From a bacterium (GTDB lineage Bacteria; Dependentiae; Babeliae; Babeliales; RVW-14), in NCBI GenBank assembly GCA_010027825.1, contig RGUK01000043.1, forward strand, positions 1 through 9,090: a DNA stretch of 9,090 bases, given 5' to 3'. Numbering within the stretch: position 1 is the stretch's first letter; the number at the start of each line of letters is the position of its first letter. The notes below the pieces were generated by a model. That model was not told the origin of the DNA, ran no database searches, and saw only the letters and a list, made by a program, of their open reading frames with translations. The position numbers and the translations under genes are program-made. Shown here piece after piece: positions 1 through 6,671 of this stretch.

Positions 1-2278
1 CAGACGCGATTGCAAATAGGCGTTTGAGCGAGCCTTCTTGTATGCCGGCATTTTCGCTGGCTAGGTTTTCTAGTTCGTCGCCAAATCGTTGTGCAATCTT
101 AGATTCGGTTCCGGCGCCGGCTATTTTAAATCGCGCAGCGCGGCGCTTGTTCATTTCTTCTTTTACGGCCGAGTCGGTAAGCATTTTTTTATCATAGGAT
201 TGCCGCAATGCTGCTGAAGACACTCCCGTTATATCTTGCGCGTCTGTATCTATTTCTGAGATCGCTGTCAGCAGCCGTTCTTGCCTCTCCGCAGGTGTTT
301 GGCCGTAAATTGCATTAAAAAATTGTTCTGCTTGGCGCTCAGCGTCTTTTTGTGCCATGCTGCCGCCGGGTTTGCTGGTAAAAACTTTGGTCAATTCTTC
401 TTTTCCGCGCCGCTCCATTGTTTTAATACGTTCTTCCTGCGTCATGTCGGCCGTTTCTTCTAATAATATGCCCGTCATTTTATTTGCAAAACTACCAGAC
501 AACCCACTGCGCAATTCCCGAAACTTCTCATCTGACATGCCAGCTGGCTTGAGGTTACGCACCGCTGCGCTGCGCAAACGTTCGCCGATTTTGAATTCTT
601 GTCGTTGCGAAATATCTCGCTGTATTTCGTAGGGTTGTCCTTTGTAAGCGTATCCGGCATTCATGTACTCTTCAGTTCCAATGCGATCGGTCATATAAGC
701 TGTAAATAACTGCTCGCTAGCGCCGCTTTCGCGCGCTAATGCGTACAACCCTTTTACGCCCTGACGGCCCGCCAACTCAGCTAAGTTAAACGTTTGTCCT
801 TTGTACTCGTATTTGTCTTTTCCGCGGCGATACGCTGCCACAGCCGCGGCAAGTTGCGTGTTTTGATATTTATCCGGACTTTCTGATACGAGTCTGTTAA
901 GTGCCGCAAGTGCGCGACCGCCAGCAGACGCGTCCCCGCGGGTAGACATAGCCGACATGCGGGCTTCAGCTTCGGCGCGGTTTAGCTTGCCAAAACCGGG
1001 CTTGTCAAACACGCCGGCGTCAGCCATGGCTTGCCCGCGCAATAGATCGCCGGCAAGTCCTTTTTCAGCTGTAACTTCCTGCAACCCCATACCGCGGGCC
1101 ATGGCCTTCTTTTCGGCAGCGATGGCGTTCAAGTTTTGCAGGTCGGTATTTGTGTCGCGAGCGGCTAATCGAATTTCGCGCACGAGCGATTCAACTTTGC
1201 CGCCGCTCATACTAGTTTGAGCGCCGTTTGTTAAATGTTGCAAATTAGCAATAAGTTGCTGAATCGGGGCATTTGGATTGCCGTTGTCGCCAAAAATTTC
1301 TCTAATCGCAGACACGGCGCCGTTGTATTCTTTAACGGCGCGCGATACGTTTTTTGCGTCCAGCGCGTTCGCCGCCAGCCCAAAGCCGCTTAGCTGTTCG
1401 ATTTCTTCCGCGGACTTAGCCCGCGGATCTTTAGCTTGAAATTTGTCTACTTCGCCCAGCGTGGCGTCTAACCGTTTTCGAAATGCTGGTAACTTATCCG
1501 CCAGCATGATTTTTTGTTCTTCTTCGCTGGCGGACGCGTAAGCGGCGTCACGCGACATCAACTCCGAGTGCCCAAACTGTCTCGACAACTCGTTCATTGT
1601 TTTGTCGTCGCGCTTAGTGCGGCTGATCGCTTTGACACGATCCGCGGCTGACAGCGCACCAATGCTCTGCGGTAGGCGACCCTGCTGGAACAGAGTCTCC
1701 ATCATCTCGCCGCTAGCCACCGCCCCGAACCCGTGCATTTCCGCAAGATTGGCATCTTCACCGTACAGATTTTGATATACATTCTGCGAGAACTGCTTTA
1801 ACGAGTCTGATGACATGCGCGGCCCTTGGCCTTCAAGGTTCTCGGCGCCGATCTGCGACGCGGCAAACTGTTTAAATATTGGGTTGTTTAATACGCGAGC
1901 GCCGATATTTGCATGCTCGCGGTCTAGGTCTGTTACGGGTTGCCCGCCGTTAACAAGACGCTGCGCGCCAATTAACTTTTGCGCCACCTGCGAATTGCCG
2001 GCCATGTTCGCGGCTTCAATTGCCGCGACACCGTGACGCTGATAACGAGCGGCCGTGAACTGGTCCAGAAGGGCCTGCCCGGGCGCCTGATGCGCCAAAA
2101 ACGCGTCCGGCCCGAACATGCTTTTTACCAGTCCGGGGGCGTACATGTTGGCCATATAGCCAAACGCGTCGTCTACGTGGGCGGCGTTTTGAAACGGAGA
2201 GTATACGGGCGGAGCGTATGGGTTACCCGTATAATTTTGCGTAAAGCCAGCGGCGTTTTGTGTGTGATATTGAGCCAT
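1..2278 (-). CDS. Probable tail tape measure protein, 3' end beyond the window (partial)
   Basis: The minus strand is open from an ATG at 2278 to the left edge, giving 759 codons without a stop; the C-terminus is missing. The product starts MAQYHTQNAAGF and is rich in Ala, Gln, Glu, Lys and Arg with long predicted-helical charged stretches. I see no signal peptide, no clear membrane segment, no cysteine cluster and no recognisable enzymatic motif. The N-terminal 40 residues are Asn/Pro/Tyr-rich and look disordered. The start lies 9 nt after the stop of the preceding small ORF, with a weak GGTGG three bases before the ATG. Tape measure proteins set tail length and usually directly follow the tail assembly chaperone genes, which is the position seen here. 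The functional call therefore rests on length, helical composition and gene order rather than on a domain. Alternatives are another long internal virion or baseplate protein. Coding status is secure; function is moderate. Confidence 0.62.
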   Translation of the reverse strand, partial: MAQYHTQNAAGFTQNYTGNPYAPPVYSPFQNAAHVDDAFGYMANMYAPGLVKSMFGPDAFLAHQAPGQALLDQFTAARYQRHGVAAIEAANMAGNSQVAQKLIGAQRLVNGGQPVTDLDREHANIGARVLNNPIFKQFAASQIGAENLEGQGPRMSSDSLKQFSQNVYQNLYGEDANLAEMHGFGAVASGEMMETLFQQGRLPQSIGALSAADRVKAISRTKRDDKTMNELSRQFGHSELMSRDAAYASASEEEQKIMLADKLPAFRKRLDATLGEVDKFQAKDPRAKSAEEIEQLSGFGLAANALDAKNVSRAVKEYNGAVSAIREIFGDNGNPNAPIQQLIANLQHLTNGAQTSMSGGKVESLVREIRLAARDTNTDLQNLNAIAAEKKAMARGMGLQEVTAEKGLAGDLLRGQAMADAGVFDKPGFGKLNRAEAEARMSAMSTRGDASAGGRALAALNRLVSESPDKYQNTQLAAAVAAYRRGKDKYEYKGQTFNLAELAGRQGVKGLYALARESGASEQLFTAYMTDRIGTEEYMNAGYAYKGQPYEIQRDISQRQEFKIGERLRSAAVRNLKPAGMSDEKFRELRSGLSGSFANKMTGILLEETADMTQEERIKTMERRGKEELTKVFTSKPGGSMAQKDAERQAEQFFNAIYGQTPAERQERLLTAISEIDTDAQDITGVSSAALRQSYDKKMLTDSAVKEEMNKRRAARFKIAGAGTESKIAQRFGDELENLASENAGIQEGSLKRLFAIAS

Positions 2279-2287
2279 ACGCCACCG

Positions 2288-2548
2288 TTATTTTCCGCCA
2301 TTCAGTTCTTTGTATCGTTCAATAAGTTCCTGCGCTGATTTATCAGCTATTATAGCTTTTTTAGGGCTCGCTTTTGGTGTGTCTTTTGCTGCGTCTTTCT
2401 GCTCTTCTTTTGTATGATCCCACGGAAAAAGCGCAGTTTGAATATTTTCTAACAGTTCGATTGCTCTCGTTTTGGCGTTACCAAAACTCTCTTCGGTCAG
2501 GCTGCCGTGCGCGACAAGAGCGAGCCAGTGCCTGTGAGCTGCTTGCAT
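2288..2548 (-). CDS. Small lysine-rich ORF between chaperone and tape measure gene
   Basis: This 86-codon ORF starts at an ATG (MQAAHRHW) and ends with TAA nine bases before the long tape-measure-like gene. Its sequence looks protein-like: an N-terminal helical part of about 45 residues, a Lys/Asp/Ala/Pro-rich linker (about residues 47-66), and a C-terminal amphipathic helix ending ELIERYKELNGGK. It is in the same frame as the 331-residue gene upstream, while the stretch between is open only in the -1 frame. Its first 71 nt overlap the tail of that -1 frame. I see no convincing Shine-Dalgarno sequence before its ATG. It could be an independent small tail gene, translationally coupled to its neighbour. 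It could also be the true C-terminal part of the chaperone extension, separated by a second frame change (real or a sequence error). I do not recognise a family. Confidence 0.55.
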   Translation of the reverse strand: MQAAHRHWLALVAHGSLTEESFGNAKTRAIELLENIQTALFPWDHTKEEQKDAAKDTPKASPKKAIIADKSAQELIERYKELNGGK

Positions 2549-2672
2549 GAGTTGTAAGCGTTAACAGGTGCTTTATTCGCCATTGTCTATTTTTGGGATC
2601 GGCACCGGTGTAATCAATCACACCGGAAACGGCAGCCCGCACCATAAAGGCCGCTACCCGATCCCGTTCCAA
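2478..2672 (-). CDS. Candidate -1 frame extension of the tail assembly chaperone (T-like part of a GT fusion)
   Basis: An open stretch of 64 codons lies in the -1 frame relative to the 331-residue gene and overlaps its last 19 nt, ending at TAA at 2478. Read through from the chaperone it would add LERDRVAAFMVRAAVSGVID and onward after residue Phe326, giving a fusion of about 390 residues. The first 40 or so residues look like real protein. The last 23 (Ser/Arg-rich, ending REFW) look like out-of-frame sequence, and there the overlapping 86-codon ORF reads better. The only early start codons are a TTG at 2672 and an ATG at 2645, neither with a good ribosome site, which argues for entry by frameshifting. 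In many tailed phages the chaperone before the tape measure gene is extended by a programmed frameshift. That this is such a case is inference from layout and the signal at 2595-2678. Confidence 0.45.
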   Translation of the reverse strand: MERDRVAAFMVRAAVSGVIDYTGADPKNRQWRIKHLLTLTTHASSSQALARSCRARQPDRREFW

Positions 2673-2678
2673 AAACTT
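2595..2678 (-). promoter_or_regulatory. Candidate programmed -1 ribosomal frameshift signal
   Basis: On the minus strand, AAGTTTTTGG (2678-2669) contains a T5 run on which the zero-frame TTT codon can re-pair perfectly after slipping back one base. Five bases after the T run begins GGGATCGG (2665-2658), exactly complementary to CCGATCCC (2602-2595). Inside this 8-bp stem sits a second hairpin, CCGGTGTGA (2626-2618) with TTACACCGG (2613-2605), 9 bp in RNA with one G-U pair and a UUGA loop. The zero-frame TAG stop (2656-2654) lies within the structured region. Spacer length and structure fit known stimulators of -1 frameshifting. The slip site itself is not a classic XXXYYYZ heptamer, because only one of the two tRNAs re-pairs well, so the call is moderate. 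Confidence 0.45.
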
Positions 2679-3649
2679 GGTTCAAGCGCCATAGCTTCCA
2701 TCGCTTCAACCAGCCGCTGAAACTTGCGCAAGTGCGTAGCAGCCAAACGCCGCGTTACTTCGTGCGAGAGTGCTTTGCTGTGCACAAACTCGCGCGCACC
2801 CGGGAGCGCGGTATGGTTAGGTTTATCTGGGTTTGCGACGACTTTGAACTCTTTTAGCTCAGGCACGATTACGAGCGGCTTTCCGTTGGCGTCGTAGACC
2901 GCGGCGAGCGAGCAGGCCATGCGGTATTCGAACATCCGTAGAAACCACTCGGCTTCTGACAGGATCAGGCCGTCATTCTGATCAAGCAACAACTGACGCT
3001 GCACATCGAAATTCTCGTCAGCCAGCATGCTGCGGAATTCCAACACAATCTTGCCGCCCATTAACTCAAACTTACGTGTAAACCGCGAGCCGCCCAAAAT
3101 CGTAACGAGAAAGTCTTCTTTATCACGATCCGTCACTTCAACGTCGAACTTCTGCTGCATATCCCAACCGCAGCGCGGGCAAAACGGCAGAATAGCCATC
3201 GGCGGCACGATGTTCTCTTCTGGCGCTGCTGGCGCTTCGGTCTCTGCCGTCTCTGGCGTGGCCGTGTCTGCTGCCGGGACAGCGTCTTCTGCTGCCGGCG
3301 CCTCTCTGTCGTCGATGATTTCAGTGTCAGTGTTCTGAAGCTGCGCATACATCTCACGCACGCTGTCGGGCATGTTTTCTGTCTCTTCTTCAAACTGTTC
3401 TTTCTGCGCTTTTTTCTTAGCTACTTCTTTGGCCTCGCGCAGCATGGTTTTGATATTTTCAACGTCTTCTTCTTTCATCGCGTCTTTGTCAATAAGGACG
3501 TCGACACGCGAAGACGGCGGCAGCGTGTCTTTAATTCGCAGCATAAGCGGCCCAAGCTCGGCTGGAATTGGATCGTCTTTACGCCAACCAAACTGCTCTA
3601 GCGTTTTCTTTGTGAAATCGGACACGTAAACGTTTTCAACCAGTTCCAT
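2654..3649 (-). CDS. Tail assembly chaperone / T4 gp26-like baseplate hub assembly protein (probable)
   Basis: This 331-residue protein has three parts. The N-terminal charged region (residues 1-110) includes a Lys/Glu-rich helical stretch at about 58-92. A low-complexity Ala/Pro/Glu/Thr linker covers about 117-147. The C-terminal domain (about 150-331) begins with CPRCG (157-161). That domain contains a stretch DFLVTILGG...FELMGGKIVLEFRSM (about 179-208) followed by helices. This arrangement resembles, in my reading, the gp26/gp51-type tail chaperone and baseplate proteins of T4-like phages, but I cannot confirm it without a profile search. Such proteins act in the cytoplasm, binding the tape measure or hub during tail assembly. 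The ATG at 3649 is well supported by AAGGAG six bases upstream. The gene starts 14 nt after the spike gene stop, so the two are co-transcribed. It ends in TAG with an overlapping -1 frame. Coding status is certain; function is moderate. Confidence 0.6.
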   Translation of the reverse strand: MELVENVYVSDFTKKTLEQFGWRKDDPIPAELGPLMLRIKDTLPPSSRVDVLIDKDAMKEEDVENIKTMLREAKEVAKKKAQKEQFEEETENMPDSVREMYAQLQNTDTEIIDDREAPAAEDAVPAADTATPETAETEAPAAPEENIVPPMAILPFCPRCGWDMQQKFDVEVTDRDKEDFLVTILGGSRFTRKFELMGGKIVLEFRSMLADENFDVQRQLLLDQNDGLILSEAEWFLRMFEYRMACSLAAVYDANGKPLVIVPELKEFKVVANPDKPNHTALPGAREFVHSKALSHEVTRRLAATHLRKFQRLVEAMEAMALEPSFWNGIG

Positions 3650-3655
3650 GGTTAT

Positions 3656-3661
3656 CTCCTT
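3656..3661 (-). promoter_or_regulatory. Strong Shine-Dalgarno site of the 331-residue gene
   Basis: AAGGAG on the minus strand lies six bases before the ATG at 3649 and only two bases after the TGA of the upstream spike gene. It is the best ribosome-binding match in the window and fixes the start codon. The spike and tape-measure-like genes instead have only GGTGG-type sites. This suggests the chaperone-like product may be translated more strongly than its neighbours. Confidence 0.75.
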
Positions 3662-3663
3662 CG

Positions 3664-6546
3664 TCAGGGGCGCGGGATGATGGGGTAGTTGCCGTTAATG
3701 ATCTTGGGCGTGTTGGATTTGAATTCGGGCTCCTTGTACTCTGCCGCAAGGCCGGGCGCTTCGTTGCGCCGTTTGTCGATGTAGCCGCCCTCGTTCTGTA
3801 CAATTTTCAAATCCTGCTCGACATAAGCGGGTTCTGAGTTAAGCCACTTGTCGCCGGGGAACGGCCATGTCGGCCCGCAGGTTTTTGCGCTAACAGGTCG
3901 CTCTGTCCATTTCTCTGTGCTCTTACCGCCGATTCGCGCCATCTGCTGCCATCGGTCTTCATACAACATGAAATCTGGAATCTTGTAGTCGTCGTCGCGC
4001 CGAAACGAGAATTCAATTTTGTTGATTGTGTCATCGTTGCCGGCGCGTTTTTCTTTGTACCACAACTCTTGCAGCAGCTTCTCGTCGATGTCGTCACCAA
4101 CCTGCGGAATGTCGTTGTCGATGAGCTGCTTGAAAATATCAATCGCCGCACGCACCTGTCCCTGACAATCTCCGTCGCACGGACCGACGAATATTGCGCC
4201 GCGCGCGGCTTGCTCGGTAAGAATGTGGCCCTTTGATACAAGCACGCTGCCGTTGCACAGTACATTCCCGTCGCAAAAGATGTCGCCGTCTGTGCCGATG
4301 GGCCCGCAAAGCAACGTCTGCTCAGATCGGAACATATTCGCTTTGTTTGTTCCACCGACCTTTTGCCCACCAAAGAAGTGGTAAACCTCGCCAGCTTCTT
4401 TTAGGTAGTTAAACAAATTGTTCGATTTGGTGACAATGTCTTTTGAGCCCGTAGACGCGTCGATCACGATGTCGCCCGGTTTAATGTCGCCGCCGCCCGT
4501 GCGCAAATAAATTTGATGCGCCAGCCCCACCACGTTTGAATAGGGAGCGCGCGCAACGACACCGGCAAACTTAATTTCATCACCGCACTGCTCGAAGTCG
4601 TATTCGATTGTCTTCCCGCGCGACTCAAGCAAAATGCCGCCTTCTCGATCAGACGTTTCGTTACCGGCAAACACGAGAACGTTGCGCTCGGCTTTGATGC
4701 GCACGTTCTTTTCGGTTGCAGAAATGTCTACCGACTTGTTTGAGCGCAGAATCACATCGTTACCGCCCCACGCCTGAACGTCTCGGCCGCCCTTGAGCCA
4801 CACGTCGCCCGGAGCCGAGATGATTACACAACCCGCCACCATGCGGATCTCGCCACCGTATCCGTCACCAATTACCACGCCGCCGTCTTCTAGCAGTGAG
4901 ATATACGACTCCTGCTCGTAGAATTTTTGTTCGTTATACCGGTGATCAATTTTCCACTCTTTAGGCGTCGGTTCTTTGAGGTACATCGAACCTTTGAGCT
5001 GGTCGAACTCGGGGATTTTTTGATTAACGTCGGCGTAGCCTTCACTTTTCAGATCTTGTTCTTCCCACGTCTTGTAGTCCTTAGCGTGCCAGTAAAACGG
5101 GTGCAGTCCGGCGTAATTAAACAGGTACCCGTGTAGATCGAGAACAGCCGTGGCGCGCTGCATGTTCGGCCACTTGCTGTCGGTGGTTTTGATATCACCG
5201 GTAATCTTGTGCTCTGGGCCGCTACCGTATTTACTGGCCGCTTTGTAATTGCGCTCTGTGTCGTCACCTTCGCCAGACTCGGGTCTGCGGAGACGTTGCG
5301 GCATGGGCAGTAGAATGCGTTTAGATAACACAATGCCCTTGGACGACGTAATGAATCGGCGGCCGTCTAGTGCTGTGTTATCTTCTTGTAGGCCGTAAAC
5401 AGGTTTTTCGTCGTGGTCTTTGGTTTTTTCACCGCCGCCACAATCAGGTGAAAAACCGTCTTTACCTTGAATACTGGACTCGTACGGTTTGATCGCTGCG
5501 CCGGCGCTCCCGGGTTTGTACGTCCATCGCTGTACACCTTTCGGCGGCGCGTGCGTAATGGTGCGAGAACCTTGCCCTAAATAACCAAAGAATTTTTGCG
5601 TGCGGTGATATGGCTGTTGAAACTCGTTTTTATTTTCCCAGTGCGAGTAATAAGGCACGCCAAGCGGGCACTGATAATCTTTTGGTTGAAATTCCTGCAC
5701 CATAGGCAGGCCGGGTTCGATCATGCCGGCCGCTTCCCACGGATACGGCGAATATCCGGTACTATCGTTGCACTCCGCCTGATCCATATAGGCGTCGCGC
5801 TCGCTGCCGGCTGTCCAAACCTGCATGTTGTAACCGGCTACGCGCAGCATCTGGTCGTGGTAGAACCCGTAAATCCCGCAAAACTCGTTAACCGATGCGC
5901 GCAGCATGAAGTCATCAACAGAAATGCCGATACCCGTGGTTGATACTGCGCCCCACTCACTCGCAAGTGTCGCGTCCCAAGGGCGCCAACACGACCAGTC
6001 AACCATCTGCCCGTTGAGCTTTTCCTTGATGTACTTCTTGTGGCAGTCATCTACGCGTTTGCGGCTAGCCTGCGAGATATAATCGTGATAGGCGCGCGTG
6101 CCGATATCTAAAACGCTCGGCACACAACCGACGATATACGCCTGCCCAAGCCGGTCGTGAATCATGACGACAACGGGTGTACCGGGAGCGTACGTGTTAA
6201 TAGCAGACGCGCCGAAACACACCTGACTTGTCGTAGACAGGGCTGCTGCGATAATTGGCGCCCGAGACTTCTCTACAAAAACTTTGTAGCAGTTAGCGAT
6301 CGCCGTGCCGTCGACAATCAAACCGGTGCACAGGCGCCCGGTGTCCTGAAAGCCGGCTTTGTAGCCGTGCAGTTTAGAGAAGGGGTCGGCTACCGCCTGC
6401 ACCTGCGAGCCGTAAGCCGCCGTTCCGGTGCGGGTAGCTAACTGTTTTTGCGCAACAAGCCGGGCAGCAGACGCAAGATCGTAGGAGTGTTGTTGCCCAG
6501 TTTGTGGTGTATTACTGACCGGTTTACCCGGCGGGGTAACGCCCAT
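3664..6546 (-). CDS. Baseplate hub / central spike protein with OB-fold-like N-terminus and gp5-like beta-helix
   Basis: A 960-residue protein, ATG at 6546 with GGTGG seven bases upstream, TGA stop at 3664. After a Gln/Ala-rich N-terminus (1-60), residues about 70-148 have the alternating beta pattern and turn glycines of the OB domain in gp5/VgrG-type spikes. Residues about 395-415 (RRFITSSKGIVLSKRI) resemble a pattern common in large-phage spike proteins. Residues 567-628 show an 8-residue beta periodicity, with valines at 574, 582, 590, 598 and 606, then a nine-residue step and 615, 623. This matches the T4 gp5 C-terminal needle repeat. A second, six-residue repeat covers 754-777. The last 170 residues are charged and Trp/Pro-rich. 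The protein should trimerise at the baseplate centre and puncture the outer envelope. I see no lysozyme-type catalytic motif, unlike T4 gp5. It lies between the tail tube and chaperone genes, in one operon with the latter. Confidence 0.8.
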   Translation of the reverse strand: MGVTPPGKPVSNTPQTGQQHSYDLASAARLVAQKQLATRTGTAAYGSQVQAVADPFSKLHGYKAGFQDTGRLCTGLIVDGTAIANCYKVFVEKSRAPIIAAALSTTSQVCFGASAINTYAPGTPVVVMIHDRLGQAYIVGCVPSVLDIGTRAYHDYISQASRKRVDDCHKKYIKEKLNGQMVDWSCWRPWDATLASEWGAVSTTGIGISVDDFMLRASVNEFCGIYGFYHDQMLRVAGYNMQVWTAGSERDAYMDQAECNDSTGYSPYPWEAAGMIEPGLPMVQEFQPKDYQCPLGVPYYSHWENKNEFQQPYHRTQKFFGYLGQGSRTITHAPPKGVQRWTYKPGSAGAAIKPYESSIQGKDGFSPDCGGGEKTKDHDEKPVYGLQEDNTALDGRRFITSSKGIVLSKRILLPMPQRLRRPESGEGDDTERNYKAASKYGSGPEHKITGDIKTTDSKWPNMQRATAVLDLHGYLFNYAGLHPFYWHAKDYKTWEEQDLKSEGYADVNQKIPEFDQLKGSMYLKEPTPKEWKIDHRYNEQKFYEQESYISLLEDGGVVIGDGYGGEIRMVAGCVIISAPGDVWLKGGRDVQAWGGNDVILRSNKSVDISATEKNVRIKAERNVLVFAGNETSDREGGILLESRGKTIEYDFEQCGDEIKFAGVVARAPYSNVVGLAHQIYLRTGGGDIKPGDIVIDASTGSKDIVTKSNNLFNYLKEAGEVYHFFGGQKVGGTNKANMFRSEQTLLCGPIGTDGDIFCDGNVLCNGSVLVSKGHILTEQAARGAIFVGPCDGDCQGQVRAAIDIFKQLIDNDIPQVGDDIDEKLLQELWYKEKRAGNDDTINKIEFSFRRDDDYKIPDFMLYEDRWQQMARIGGKSTEKWTERPVSAKTCGPTWPFPGDKWLNSEPAYVEQDLKIVQNEGGYIDKRRNEAPGLAAEYKEPEFKSNTPKIINGNYPIIPRP
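4216..4287 (-). repeat. Six-residue beta repeat in the spike protein
   Basis: Residues 754-777 of the spike protein read GDIFCD, GNVLCN, GSVLVS, then KGHILT: a six-residue step with Gly/Asn at the turn and a hydrophobic residue at positions 3 and 4. This is the spacing of a left-handed beta-helix or a short beta-prism. It is distinct from the eight-residue repeat about 125 residues earlier, and is followed by a CDGDC motif at 790-794. Confidence 0.5.
4663..4848 (-). repeat. Octapeptide repeat encoding the needle-like beta-helix of the spike
   Basis: Residues 567-628 fall into units such as VIISAPGD, VWLKGGRD, VQAWGGND, VILRSNKS, VDISATEK(N), VRIKAERN and VLVFAGN, each starting with Val. T4 gp5 uses a VXGXXXXX octapeptide for its triple-stranded beta-helix. 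The conserved Val and eight-residue step match here, while the position-3 Gly is mostly replaced. One unit has nine residues. The repeat is visible at protein level; the DNA units are diverged. Confidence 0.7.
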
Positions 6547-6574
6547 TTTTATGCCACCAAATAGGTGTGGTTAC

Positions 6575-6602
6575 GGGCATTACGCCCAAGGCTTTACAGC
6601 CT
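6575..6602 (-). other. Two small hairpins in the leader of the spike gene
   Basis: On the minus strand, AGGCT-GTAA-AGCCT (6602-6589) forms a 5-bp stem closed by a GNRA-type loop, and GGGC-GTAAT-GCCC (6587-6575) follows one base later. Both lie between the larger hairpin at 6610-6644 and the spike gene ribosome site at 6558-6554. The stems are short, so either could be chance. Their back-to-back placement makes a structured leader plausible. Confidence 0.35.
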
Positions 6603-6609
6603 AATACCA

Positions 6610-6644
6610 TAAGCGGCGGTTGGTTTTTACGCAACCGCCGCTTA
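6610..6644 (-). terminator. Perfect 13-bp hairpin downstream of the tail tube gene (terminator-like, no U tract)
   Basis: TAAGCGGCGGTTG (6610-6622) is exactly complementary to CAACCGCCGCTTA (6632-6644), with a 9-nt loop. It sits 28 nt after the tail tube stop. The GC-rich stem would be very stable in RNA. The bases after it on the minus strand (TGGTATTAGG) contain no U run, so it is not a standard intrinsic terminator. It could be a partial terminator, an mRNA 3'-end stabiliser or a processing site that lets the abundant sheath and tube messages outlast the spike message. The inverted repeat is certain; its role is inferred. Confidence 0.55.
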
Positions 6645-6671
6645 CTCAACTACCGATATTACCGCCTAAAA

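Noticed and set aside
281..2338. Several plus-strand open frames (for example 281-463, 957-1220, 1979-2338)
   Set aside because: They lie opposite the continuous 759-codon minus-strand gene and the small ORF beside it, have low-complexity Cys/Ser/Arg composition, and show no ribosome sites.
3807..4373. A 188-codon minus-strand open frame within the spike gene
   Set aside because: It is an out-of-frame shadow of the 960-residue spike gene, Arg/Ser/Thr-rich, with no supporting start signal.
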